Of a stretch of DNA of 64,000 nt, positions 56,584 to 64,000 are shown piece by piece (within the stretch, counting starts at the first letter, position 1; the number at the start of each line of letters is the position of its first letter). Location: assembly GCF_001457035.1 (NCBI RefSeq), contig NZ_KQ758618.1, positions 124,001-188,000 on the forward strand, written 5' to 3'. Below the pieces are notes generated by a model, which saw only the letters and a program-made list of their open reading frames with translations, made no database searches and was not told the origin of the DNA. Source of the stretch: Fictibacillus enclensis (GTDB lineage Bacteria > Bacillota > Bacilli > Bacillales > Fictibacillaceae). A program made the translations under genes and the position numbers.

Positions 56584-56592
56584 TGGCGGGAC
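56561..56592 (-). terminator. Terminator for the flavin redox operon
   Basis: Read on the minus strand, GTCCCGCCA / TGGCGGGAC forms a 9 bp stem followed by TTTTATTTAT. The hairpin lies in the last codons of the sensor kinase gene. Confidence 0.75.
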
Positions 56593-56597
56593 AGGGT

Positions 56598-57539
56598 TTA
56601 AGGAAAATGCTTGCGGCGGGCGGGTCGGGAATAAGAAGTTTGCCTGAGGTTTTGTAAATATGAAGAAAACTCCTTTTTGTTGGCGTTCCAAGCTTTCCAT
56701 ACATTGGCCGCCAGTACACCGACCAGAAGAAAGGAAAGGCCGCCAAACAGGACATAATCCGCGAGGCTAATTACGGCTGCAATTCCTCCAAACAACACTT
56801 GATCCTTGTATTTGGCAGGTGAGGTTGGCGGATCGGTCACCATGAAGAAAGCCAGGAACAAAACGGATTGGATAAATGGTGGCCGCAATGCATCCGTTAC
56901 ATCTCCCGTACCCATCAAGCTTAAGACAAGCAAAAGGATAAAATAGATGCCCAAAAAGGAAAACACTTGTGGAAACTTGTTCACTTTGCTGGTTATAAGA
57001 TATCCTCCAATCAGTACGAGGGGGATGAACCAAACGGGGAGAGTGGCCATAGCTCCCCACCAGCTTTGGCCGCTATGAAAAGGAATGGCCGCAAACAGCA
57101 GGCCGAACGCTGCAGGATTAAAAAGAGGTTTGCGCTTAAATGATAAAAGGTTCTTTGAAACAATGGCTGCTGCAGAAGCAGCGGCTGAGACATAAAGCGG
57201 TGAGGCTTCACTCAGAACAAGAGCAATGATTAATCCTGTTATTACTGCACCATCCCAGCTGATGGTTTTTCTTTTTTGCCTAAGCGAAAAAATCATATCC
57301 ACCGCAACTGCCGCTAACACAGCAGCTGCTATACTGCCAAGTCCCTGAAAAGGATGGGAATGGATGCTTCCTGTAATGGAAAGAACAAGTAACAGATATA
57401 AAAGGTAGCCTTTTGGCTTTTTAAAGAAGGCTGCAGTTTTTTTTGCAGGGGCAGACTTGGTTTTTACATTAGAAGGAGGGGCCATTTTTTTTCGGTCCAT
57501 TCTGCTTTTTCCTTGCTCAGGTAAAGTATTGTAATTCAT
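56598..57539 (-). CDS. RnfD/NqrB-family membrane protein
   Basis: The 313-residue protein has a basic cytoplasmic N-terminus (about 1-42) and nine or ten membrane helices. Segments KPLFNPAAFGLLFA and FFMVTDPPTSPAKYK are characteristic of RnfD/NqrB subunits, which carry electrons across the membrane through flavins. No clear S/T-G-A-T flavinylation motif is seen, so covalent FMN is uncertain. It overlaps apbE by 23 bases, so the two are coupled. No other Rnf or Nqr subunits are present. Confidence 0.82.
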   Translation of the reverse strand: MNYNTLPEQGKSRMDRKKMAPPSNVKTKSAPAKKTAAFFKKPKGYLLYLLLVLSITGSIHSHPFQGLGSIAAAVLAAVAVDMIFSLRQKRKTISWDGAVITGLIIALVLSEASPLYVSAAASAAAIVSKNLLSFKRKPLFNPAAFGLLFAAIPFHSGQSWWGAMATLPVWFIPLVLIGGYLITSKVNKFPQVFSFLGIYFILLLVLSLMGTGDVTDALRPPFIQSVLFLAFFMVTDPPTSPAKYKDQVLFGGIAAVISLADYVLFGGLSFLLVGVLAANVWKAWNANKKEFSSYLQNLRQTSYSRPARRKHFP

Positions 57540-58452
57540 AACGTTCCTCCATTTGGTTGGTCTTCTCTATGGTCAAGTCATGGTCCACCAGAATACCGCC
57601 ACAGCCCATCTTTTCCAAAAATGCTTTGCCCTTTGGCTTGCCAAGTATAAAAGCTGCTGTTGAGTATGCATCTGCAGCCATTGTATAAGGAGCTATGACG
57701 GTTGTACTGATGTAATCTGTAACGGATTGTCCATTGACGGGATCTAAAAGATGATGAGCAAAAGGAATCGCTTTGCTCTGCCGTTCATAGCTTCCGGAAG
57801 TGCAAACCGCAGAGTCGGTCATTCTCAGCAAACACAGAATATTTTTTTTGTTACCGGGATGCTGGATTCCAACCTCCCACAAATCGTTATTTTCATTTCT
57901 TCCGCCAACATATACATCTCCTCCGGCATTAATGGAGAAACCATGCATTCCCTGAAAGTGGCGGATGGCCAGGTCGACAGCAAAACCTTTGGCAACAGCC
58001 CCCAGGTCCAGAGACAAAGGCTTCCGCAAAAGAATGGTTTGTGTCTGACGGTTCAGGATCATATCCTTGTAGGTTGAAGAAGTATCGATACATTCAAATC
58101 TGGGCGCCAGCTTGCTGGTCAGATAGTGCCGATTGAACCCATGAGCAGCAAGGAGTCTCCCAAGGGTTGGATCAAACGCTCCATTTGTCAGAATGGCCAT
58201 TTGCTTGGCAAAGCTCAATGCTTCAAACAATACGGCACTTACAGGAACAGCTTCACCACATGTTCTTGTTAAGCGGGATAACTCGCTGTCTGCATCAAAG
58301 CGGCTGCAGATTCTTTCTACTTCATGAAAAACATGTATGGCGCTTTTTATTTTTTCTTTACTATCTTCTTCTGAATGGGAAGAAATGGCCGTAAAATGAA
58401 CCAGTGTACCCATTATCAATATGCTTTTTGTGTGTTTGTACAGTTGATTCAT
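57517..58452 (-). CDS. apbE: ApbE, FAD:protein FMN transferase
   Basis: The 311-residue enzyme transfers FMN from FAD to a threonine or serine in target proteins. The domain starts near residue 13 (IMGTLVHFTAIS) and shows DLGAVAKGFAVDLA near 148-161, INAGGDVYVGG near 176-186 and MAADAYSTAAFILG near 256-269, the family FAD/Mg sites. There is no clear signal peptide or lipobox, unlike many exported ApbE proteins. It lies between the genes of two likely substrates. Confidence 0.9.
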   Translation of the reverse strand: MNQLYKHTKSILIMGTLVHFTAISSHSEEDSKEKIKSAIHVFHEVERICSRFDADSELSRLTRTCGEAVPVSAVLFEALSFAKQMAILTNGAFDPTLGRLLAAHGFNRHYLTSKLAPRFECIDTSSTYKDMILNRQTQTILLRKPLSLDLGAVAKGFAVDLAIRHFQGMHGFSINAGGDVYVGGRNENNDLWEVGIQHPGNKKNILCLLRMTDSAVCTSGSYERQSKAIPFAHHLLDPVNGQSVTDYISTTVIAPYTMAADAYSTAAFILGKPKGKAFLEKMGCGGILVDHDLTIEKTNQMEERYELQYFT

Positions 58453-58476
58453 GGTTGCATGATCCTTTCGTTTTAG

Positions 58477-58947
58477 CTATATCTTGGCTTGCTGAATACA
58501 GTCATCGACAGCCTGCTGAAAATCCTCCGTGCTTAGTGTCGCCCCGCTGACAATGTCGACGTTTGCACTTTGACGAATCAGCACCTGCTGAGGAAGGTCC
58601 TGTATATAAGAAGGAGAATAGTGCGTATCGCAATTCGTAATTTCAACATCCGTGATTTTGTCTTTTTTGAAAGTAACGGCTACTTCCACTGACCCGATAT
58701 GGTTGGTGGCCTGTCCGATAAAGGTTCCGTCTTTGTACACTTTATTGGTAGGCACACTATTTTTTGAAACTTGACGGGGTGGTTTAGCACCGTTTGCCGG
58801 TGTGTCAGTTTTTGTATTTGTATGATCAGTGTGAGTATGTGGAACTGCAGCGCTCTGGTCAGGCTGTGATGACACAAATCCCGCCAAATATACGGCTCCT
58901 ATGGCAGAAGAGCATAGGGCAATCATTTTATTTCCCATTTTCGCCAT
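58477..58947 (-). CDS. Exported FMN-binding-domain protein
   Basis: The 156-residue protein begins with a hydrophobic export or anchor segment (about 6-27), then a Thr/His/Asp-rich linker (about 30-60) and a single FMN-binding domain (about 68-155). The flavinylation motif SGATLST near 133-139 supplies the threonine to which ApbE attaches FMN. It would carry electrons on the outer side of the membrane. GGAGGG precedes the ATG. It is the first gene of the three-gene redox operon. Confidence 0.88.
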   Translation of the reverse strand: MAKMGNKMIALCSSAIGAVYLAGFVSSQPDQSAAVPHTHTDHTNTKTDTPANGAKPPRQVSKNSVPTNKVYKDGTFIGQATNHIGSVEVAVTFKKDKITDVEITNCDTHYSPSYIQDLPQQVLIRQSANVDIVSGATLSTEDFQQAVDDCIQQAKI

Positions 58948-59055
58948 TTTATTCCCTCCTGTCCTTGGGATAGAATTAGTGTAAAGCGCAAGTTTTAAAA
59001 AACTTTTAAAAGGAAATGAGCAGTAACAGAAATAGTTTCAGTGAGGAGAGAGGAT

Positions 59056-59937
59056 ATGACATCAATGAGAGTAAAAAAAGCGATCATTCCGGCAGCGGGG
59101 CTGGGTACACGATTTTTGCCGGCTACAAAAGCCATGCCGAAAGAAATGCTTCCGATCGTGGATAAACCAACTATTCAATATATCGTGGAAGAGGCAATCA
59201 ATTCCGGAATCGAGGATATACTGATCGTTACCGGAAAAGGGAAGCGGGCGATTGAGGACCATTTTGATTACTCATTTGATCTGGAACATAGTTTATTCTC
59301 GACAGGCAAGGTCAAACTATTGGAAGAGGTGCAGCGCTCTTCGGAAATGGCTGATATTCATTATATCCGGCAGAAACATCCGAAAGGGCTTGGCCATGCG
59401 GTTTGGAGCGCACGGAAGTTTATCGGCAATGAGCCTTTTGCCGTTTTGCTTGGAGATGACATTGTTCAGGCAGAAACTCCCTGCATCCGCCAGATGATAG
59501 AGCAATTTGAACGCACGGAGTCCTCCGTGATTGGGGTAAAACCAGTCCCGGACGAAGAGACCAGCCGGTATGGTATTGTGGAAACGAGTTCAAAGTCCGG
59601 GCGCCTATACGAGGTAGCAAACTTTGTGGAAAAACCGCCTCGCGGTGAAGCGCCCTCCAACCTTGCCATCATGGGGCGCTATATTCTGACACCTGAAATT
59701 TTCTCATTTCTGGAAAACCAGGAAGCAGGAGCCGGAGGTGAAATTCAGCTGACCGATGCGATCCAAAAACTGAATCAGGTTCAACACGTATATGCCTATG
59801 AGTTTGAAGGGAATAGATATGATGTGGGAGATAAGCTGGGCTTTATTACAACTTCCGTTGAATTCGCTCTGCAGAATGAAGAGCTTCGCGAACCTCTCCT
59901 TCATTATTTAAAAGAAAGAATACTGAAACATCCTTAA
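59056..59937 (+). CDS. galU: GalU/GtaB, UTP-glucose-1-phosphate uridylyltransferase
   Basis: The 293-residue enzyme makes UDP-glucose. It has the nucleotide-binding signature [20 protein letters not shown] near 10-29 and LLGDDIV near 133-139. The length and motifs match B. subtilis GtaB. UDP-glucose feeds wall teichoic acid glucosylation, glycolipids and trehalose. ATG 59056 after GAGGAG is preferred to a GTG at 59041 upstream. The following two genes form an envelope glycosylation operon with it. Confidence 0.94.
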   Translation: MTSMRVKKAIIPAAGLGTRFLPATKAMPKEMLPIVDKPTIQYIVEEAINSGIEDILIVTGKGKRAIEDHFDYSFDLEHSLFSTGKVKLLEEVQRSSEMADIHYIRQKHPKGLGHAVWSARKFIGNEPFAVLLGDDIVQAETPCIRQMIEQFERTESSVIGVKPVPDEETSRYGIVETSSKSGRLYEVANFVEKPPRGEAPSNLAIMGRYILTPEIFSFLENQEAGAGGEIQLTDAIQKLNQVQHVYAYEFEGNRYDVGDKLGFITTSVEFALQNEELREPLLHYLKERILKHP

Positions 59938-59974
59938 AAAAAGCACCTAAGGATAAAATGTGAGGAGTGGCAAG

Positions 59975-61678
59975 ATGGCTAAGTACTGGTCAGATCTACA
60001 GCCTGAAAAAAAACATCTGATACTGGCCTGGGCACTTCTTTTAATTTTTATGTCGCCTCCTTTTATTCTTGGTGAGGATGCACACATCAGGGTGCATGAT
60101 AATATGGATTCCAATATCGCATGGTACAGGGTGCTGAAAGAAAGCGGGCAGTTGTTTGGTCCGATGGACAGCGTTATTCCCCAGATTATTAATGGCCTGC
60201 CGCGCAACGCGTTCGGCACAGAATTCAGCCTGATTCAATGGTTTCACAATTGGTTTTCATCCATGACAGCCTACGCGCTGAGCCAGGCGGTCACACGGAT
60301 TTTTGCTTTTCTTGGCATGTACCTTCTATTGAAAAAACACATCCTGCCAGACAAGAAAGCCTATCCTGTATCGGTTTGGGTATCGGTTGCCTTTGCACTC
60401 ACTCCGTTCTGGCCATCGGGTATGCTTAGCACCCTTGGCCAGCCTCTTGCCTTATGGGCCTTTTTGACAATCTGGAAGCATGAGGACACATGGAAGGAGT
60501 GGCTAACACTTATTCTTCTTCCTTTATACTCGAGTTTTGTTCTTGGATTTTTCTTTTTTCTCAGTGCTTTGGGTGTGTTTTGGCTTTGGGAACTGGTCAC
60601 AAAAAAGCGGTGGAATTTACGTTTTTTGGGAAGCATTGCATTGATGACAGCCATTTATCTTCTGATTGAATACAGGCTTGTTTATTCACTGATAGTCCCG
60701 CAAGCCCCAACCAGCAGGGATGAATTCCAGATTTCGACCCTTGCGTTCTTGCGATCCGTCCAGCTCGTGTTCAAAAACTTTCTTTTGGGACATACCCATG
60801 ACATGACGGTACATACAGTCGTCATTTTACCTGTGTTGTTTGTAGCGCTGTATAAATCCTGGGGCAGAAAAAAGGATGAAAAGCAGGTAAAGCTCTTTCA
60901 GTTTTTATTTTTACTTAATGTTTTCCTGTCCGTTTGGTATGCTTTCTGGTTTTATAAAGGCTGGATTCCCATCAAAGATCACTTTCACTTTATTACTACG
61001 TTTAACTTTGCAAGGTATCATTTCCTTCGCCCGCTTGTCATTTATGTACTCTTTGCATTGGGCATTTGGCTGTTATGGGATAAAGAGAAATGGCGGACGT
61101 GGATCCGGGCCGGTTTGATGCTTCAGGTTTTTATCCTGTGCTGTTTTAATGAGGAAATTTATTATCGTTTCTGGCAAACTCCTTCGTTTAAACAATTTTA
61201 TGCGGAGAAGCAATTCCAGCAGATTGAAAGCTATATTGGAGAGCCACAATCCTCCTATCGTGTAGCCAGTTTGGGCATTCATCCTGCGATCGCTCAATAT
61301 AATGGATTTTATACGCTGGATACGTACAATAATTATTATCCGTTGTCCTATAAACACGAATTCCGTAAAATCATTCAGAAAGAATTGGAAAGGAGTCCGC
61401 GGCTTGCGGCTTATTACGACGATTGGGGAAACCGCTGCTATTTGTTTTCGGCAGAGCTGGGAAAGCGTTATAACTACACGAAAAACTCCAAAAAGAGTAT
61501 TAAGCATCTGCAGCTTAACACGACTGTTTTTACACGGATGGGTGGAGAATACATTTTATCTGCGGTTCCGATTGTTAATACAAAGGAAAATAATCTGCAA
61601 TACATAAGGAAATTTACTCAGCGTGACTCGGCATGGACTATCTACCTTTACCGTGCCGTCAAAGAGGGTCAATTATGA
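59975..61678 (+). CDS. YkoS-like polytopic membrane protein (DUF6044)
   Basis: The 567-residue protein has about twelve membrane helices and a C-terminal external domain (about 400-565). An early loop contains GEDAHIRVHDNMDSN (acidic residues D-D) which recalls the catalytic loop of GT-C glycosyltransferases. It resembles B. subtilis YkoS, encoded beside the glycosyltransferase YkoT. It probably moves a sugar from a lipid carrier to a surface polymer. GAGGAG precedes ATG 59975; the end overlaps gtrA. Confidence 0.72.
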   Translation: MAKYWSDLQPEKKHLILAWALLLIFMSPPFILGEDAHIRVHDNMDSNIAWYRVLKESGQLFGPMDSVIPQIINGLPRNAFGTEFSLIQWFHNWFSSMTAYALSQAVTRIFAFLGMYLLLKKHILPDKKAYPVSVWVSVAFALTPFWPSGMLSTLGQPLALWAFLTIWKHEDTWKEWLTLILLPLYSSFVLGFFFFLSALGVFWLWELVTKKRWNLRFLGSIALMTAIYLLIEYRLVYSLIVPQAPTSRDEFQISTLAFLRSVQLVFKNFLLGHTHDMTVHTVVILPVLFVALYKSWGRKKDEKQVKLFQFLFLLNVFLSVWYAFWFYKGWIPIKDHFHFITTFNFARYHFLRPLVIYVLFALGIWLLWDKEKWRTWIRAGLMLQVFILCCFNEEIYYRFWQTPSFKQFYAEKQFQQIESYIGEPQSSYRVASLGIHPAIAQYNGFYTLDTYNNYYPLSYKHEFRKIIQKELERSPRLAAYYDDWGNRCYLFSAELGKRYNYTKNSKKSIKHLQLNTTVFTRMGGEYILSAVPIVNTKENNLQYIRKFTQRDSAWTIYLYRAVKEGQL

Positions 61679-62124
61679 AAACAGGAACAGGTGGAAAGTC
61701 GATGAATCATTCGTTTGTGCGTTTCTTAATGGTAGGTGTGGTCAATACACTTGTCGGTTTAGGATCCATCTATCTTCTGCTGCATGGTACGGGGGCTTCG
61801 TATTGGGTGGCTACATTTCTGGGAAATGCCATTGGTGCTTGTGTCAGCTATGTATTAAACCGGGTATTTACATTTAAAAGCCAATCTCCCGTCAGCGGCA
61901 GCATTATGCGCTTTATCGCAGTCATTCTGGCTTGCTATGTTATTGCCTATTATGCGGCGATCCGGATGGCTGTTTGGGGCTTTCATGCCCTGCTGCCCGA
62001 ATATGGCCAGGCGGCGGATGATGCAGCGGTATTGATTGGAACAGGGCTTTATACGTTGTTGAATTATGCGGGACAAAGATGGCTGGTGTTTCCCCCGGAA
62101 AAAGGGGTCGGAAGCCATCTTTAG
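61675..62124 (+). CDS. GtrA-family membrane protein
   Basis: The 149-residue protein has four membrane helices with GtrA signatures FVRFLMVGVVNTLVG and SYVLNRVFTFKS. GtrA proteins are thought to flip undecaprenyl-phosphate-linked sugars. ATG 61675 overlaps the preceding stop (ATGA). A second in-frame ATG at 61702 has a better ribosome binding site (AGGTGG, seven bases) and gives the commoner N-terminus MNHSFVRF; either may be used. It is the last gene of the galU operon. Confidence 0.82.
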   Translation: MKTGTGGKSMNHSFVRFLMVGVVNTLVGLGSIYLLLHGTGASYWVATFLGNAIGACVSYVLNRVFTFKSQSPVSGSIMRFIAVILACYVIAYYAAIRMAVWGFHALLPEYGQAADDAAVLIGTGLYTLLNYAGQRWLVFPPEKGVGSHL

Positions 62125-62134
62125 CTGCTTGATT

Positions 62135-62264
62135 TTGAGGGTTTAAAAGAGTATCATTATAAAACTGGGTTTTTTATTATTAAAGGAATGATGGATATGT
62201 TGACTTCAAACTTTAAATTGACCGGCCAATCCTGAACCGCAAAGCGGTTCGGGATTTTTTTTTC
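62135..62264 (+). ncRNA. Short transcript or attenuator leader before the CDF gene
   Basis: A promoter, TTGAGG (62135-62140) and TATAAA (62158-62163) with 17-base spacing, is followed by AAAGGA, an in-frame ATG at 62197 for a 12-residue peptide (MLTSNFKLTGQS; a longer form starts at 62188), and a strong terminator (62231-62264, 10 bp stem CCTGAACCGC / GCGGTTCGGG, then T9). The peptide stop TGA lies in the hairpin. The CDF gene starts 30 bases on. This is either a leader-peptide attenuator or a small independent RNA. Confidence 0.45.
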
Positions 62265-62294
62265 CTAAGGGAAACATTATTTTAGGAGGGGAAC

Positions 62295-63200
62295 ATGGAA
62301 ATCGTACATGAAAGAGAGAAGATTGGAAAAAGGGTTGCCTGGCTTGCATTGGTCAGCAACTGTATATTAACCATAGGGAAAGTTGCAGTGGGGCTGCTGG
62401 CCGGAAGTGAATCTGTGTTTGCGGACGGAATTCACTCGGCTGCGGACATTGTGGCTTCTATAGCTGTTCTCGCTGTGGTCGGCATTTCCAATAAGCCGCC
62501 TGATGAGGACCATCCGTTTGGACATGGGAAAGCAGAAGTCCTGAGTGAAGGCTTTGTTGGAATCATTCTATTTCTTGTCAGCATTTACATTGTTGTTGAA
62601 GGGATTCTTGGTTTCCTGGGGGAGCCTGAAGCTCCTGAATACATTGCATTGGTGGCGGCTCTGTTTTCCTATGTTGCGAAACATCTTCTGTATCGCAATT
62701 CAATGAAACTTGGAGAGAAGTATAACAGTAAAGCCATCATAGCGATCGCCTTTGACCATAAAGCAGATATTGTGGCTTCTCTGGCTGCTTTTTTTGGTGT
62801 AATTCTTTCCATTATCGGCGAGAAATATAATATACACTATTTGCTCTATGGCGATGCAGCAGCGAGCTTGATCGTGGCCTTTCTCATACTAAGAATTTCT
62901 CTGAAGCTTCTGGGCTCGTCGATCGACATCCTCATGGACAAAAATATTGAGAAGCCGGTTCTTTCTCAATATCGAAAAGTCGTCATGGAGTTTCCCGATA
63001 TAAAGCGAATAGACCGCATGAGAGCAAGAACACATGGACATTACATTATTTTGGACCTGCGCATATCGGTTAATTTTGATTTGAGCATTAAAGAAGGGCA
63101 TGATATCGCCAGAAACCTGAGAGATGAACTTCAAACACAGTTTCCGGATATATCAGAAGTCTTTATCCATATCAATCCATACTTTCCCGACAAAGAGTGA
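62295..63200 (+). CDS. Cation diffusion facilitator (metal exporter)
   Basis: The 301-residue protein has six membrane helices. Metal-site motifs are ADGIHSAADIVAS (helix 2; Asp and the AAD) and FDHKADIVASLAA (helix 5; His and Asp), the two HxxxD-type sites of CDF exporters. A cytoplasmic ferredoxin-like domain (about 210-300) follows. Close relatives export zinc, iron or manganese by proton exchange; the ion is not determined. AGGAGGGG precedes the ATG. A leader with terminator lies just before it. Confidence 0.88.
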   Translation: MEIVHEREKIGKRVAWLALVSNCILTIGKVAVGLLAGSESVFADGIHSAADIVASIAVLAVVGISNKPPDEDHPFGHGKAEVLSEGFVGIILFLVSIYIVVEGILGFLGEPEAPEYIALVAALFSYVAKHLLYRNSMKLGEKYNSKAIIAIAFDHKADIVASLAAFFGVILSIIGEKYNIHYLLYGDAAASLIVAFLILRISLKLLGSSIDILMDKNIEKPVLSQYRKVVMEFPDIKRIDRMRARTHGHYIILDLRISVNFDLSIKEGHDIARNLRDELQTQFPDISEVFIHINPYFPDKE

Positions 63201-63219
63201 CTGATGTCACTCTTTGTTT
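63191..63219 (+). terminator. Hairpin at the CDF stop codon
   Basis: A perfect 11 bp stem CAAAGAGTGAC / GTCACTCTTTG with loop TGAT includes the stop codon. The following T-run is short, so it may terminate only partly. Confidence 0.6.
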
Positions 63220-63275
63220 ATGCTGAAGAAAAACGGGAATAGGTTTTGCATAAGAAATGAAGGAGGAGATCTCAA

Positions 63276-63563
63276 ATGAAAACGATTAATGTTCAGCTTG
63301 AATATACGGCAGAAGCACATGAAACGTTTGATAAGGACCTTCGTAACAAGCTAAATGATAATCTAAACAGTTTAGGGCTTAAAGTAGTTTCAATTGCAGA
63401 TTTCGGCTCATCAAATGATAACCTGCCAAGCTCGGAATCCGGAAAAGCAAAACCTGACGCTTCAGGAAATCAGGTCGCCATTATCCCTGATGACAATACT
63501 TCGGCGGGAGGCCAGTCCACTCCTGATGAACAGCTGCCCGGCCATGAAAATTCCGGAAAATAG
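63276..63563 (+). CDS. Small hydrophilic protein, unknown function
   Basis: The 95-residue protein has a folded-looking N-terminal part (about 1-48, with beta-type VQLEYTAEAHETF and VVSIADFG) and a low-complexity C-terminal half rich in Ser, Pro, Gly, Asp and Asn. There is no signal peptide. AAGGAGGAG precedes the ATG and a terminator follows, so it is probably expressed. I do not recognise the family. Confidence 0.6.
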   Translation: MKTINVQLEYTAEAHETFDKDLRNKLNDNLNSLGLKVVSIADFGSSNDNLPSSESGKAKPDASGNQVAIIPDDNTSAGGQSTPDEQLPGHENSGK

Positions 63564-63884
63564 AAAACAAGACACAAAGCTTCTCATCTTCGGATGGGGG
63601 CTTTTTTTTGACTCAAGAAGCAGGAGCAAATGAATAAATCTGCATGCGAAGGAAATAGAAGAAAAATGCCGAAATAAGCAGTTAACACCGTAAACAGCTG
63701 AATATGTAGTAATATATCCTCAAATCAGAACAAATTTGTTGAAATAAAAAGGAATAATACTTAAATTGTTGAAAGGTATGTGGAGTATAGTTTCGTTTTA
63801 CATTCTGAAGTTTTTACATAATCCCATATCCCGTGCCAGTAGGAAGTAAGCACTACCAATAATCCAGGAATAGAGGTGCTTACC
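63564..63884. other. Gap before the RsbT-like gene
   Basis: A terminator for the small gene lies at 63576-63610 (G-U-rich stem with TTCG loop, then T8). AAATTTGTTGAAA and AAATTGTTGAAA occur 32 bases apart (about 63728 and 63760), possibly an operator. The inverted repeat GTAAGCAC (63846-63853) and GTGCTTAC (63876-63883) covers part of the ribosome binding site of the next gene. No gene was found. Confidence 0.4.
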
Positions 63885-64000
63885 GTGAACTATCACCAGG
63901 TTACGGTTGAAATAAAACGTGAATACGATATCTTCATCGCCCGGCAGAAGGGAAAGGTACTGGCACGGGAGATCGGATTTAATGCAGTTGATCAAGTGAG
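63885..64000 (+). CDS. RsbT-like serine kinase/anti-sigma regulator, cut by window edge
   Basis: From GTG 63885, after GAGGTG, a frame runs past the window end. The first 38 residues include EIKREYDIFIARQKGKVLAR followed by EIGFNAVDQV, which match the start of RsbT, the kinase that phosphorylates RsbS and activates RsbU in the sigma-B stress pathway (DI..AR..G...A.E.GF..VDQ). Whether it belongs to an rsb operon cannot be seen. Confidence 0.6.
   Translation, partial: MNYHQVTVEIKREYDIFIARQKGKVLAREIGFNAVDQV

Noticed and set aside
63798-63995. Minus-strand 65-codon frame at the window end
   Set aside because: The plus strand here has a ribosome binding site and an RsbT-like translation, so this is a shadow.

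Overview
The window looks like chromosome from an aerobic, spore-forming member of the Bacillaceae. The evidence is the secA-prfB-yitT-ftsE-ftsX-ctpB-minJ gene order, tnrA, hpf with a sigma-B type promoter, qoxABCD, the citA/citR pair, znuA/rpsN2 with Zur boxes, GGAGG-type ribosome binding sites and many T-tailed intrinsic terminators. The genus cannot be fixed from the sequence alone; something near Fictibacillus or Bacillus is my guess. No rRNA, tRNA, CRISPR array, prophage or transposase was seen.

Layout. 1-7.2 kb: a giant polytopic membrane protein, an XRE/TPR regulator divergent from a StyA-like flavin monooxygenase, and the debris of a type VII (LXG/WXG) toxin-immunity locus. 7.2-13.2 kb: dhaM-dhaL-dhaK (minus strand) behind a cre-like site, an APC permease, tnrA with a consensus TnrA box, lrgAB-like genes, a small FbpA-like gene and a broken bile-acid:Na+ symporter gene. 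13.2-19.9 kb: a site-2-protease-like gene, yqhV, a cold-shock gene, a second APC permease, hpf, a GNAT gene and a dicarboxylate/amino-acid symporter. 19.9-31.7 kb: the secretion and division block secA, prfB (with its programmed frameshift), yitT, ftsEX, a coiled-coil M23 hydrolase, ctpB and minJ. The cccB gene found in this block in B. subtilis is missing.

31.7-44.7 kb: a cupin, qoxABCD, a NERD protein with an unusual 20-21 bp repeat array, a paralogue of the FtsX-linked M23 hydrolase, a nucleotidyltransferase-fold protein, two Ada-type alkylation repair genes, citA divergent from citR, and a cccB-like cytochrome c placed behind citR. A 43 bp terminator unit occurs three times in tandem after it. 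44.7-50.8 kb: cardiolipin synthase, a two-gene OpuA glycine betaine transporter with fused permease and binding protein, a DUF2642 protein and a manganese catalase-like protein. 50.8-53.4 kb: a zinc-starvation cluster of three transcription units (znuA, rpsN2, a CobW GTPase), each with its own Zur-like box. 53.5-59 kb: an oxidoreductase, an OmpR-type two-component system, and a convergent operon of FMN-binding protein, ApbE and RnfD/NqrB-like protein that probably forms an extracytosolic flavin electron-transfer module. 59-64 kb: galU, a YkoS-like membrane protein and gtrA (envelope glycosylation), a CDF metal exporter behind an orphan short leader and terminator, a small unknown protein, and the start of an RsbT-like kinase gene cut by the window edge.

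The parts most worth following up are the flavinylated redox module, the collapsed toxin locus, the repeat array before the NERD gene, the FtsEX/M23 pairing with its paralogue, the permuted OpuA binding domain, and the leader upstream of the CDF exporter.
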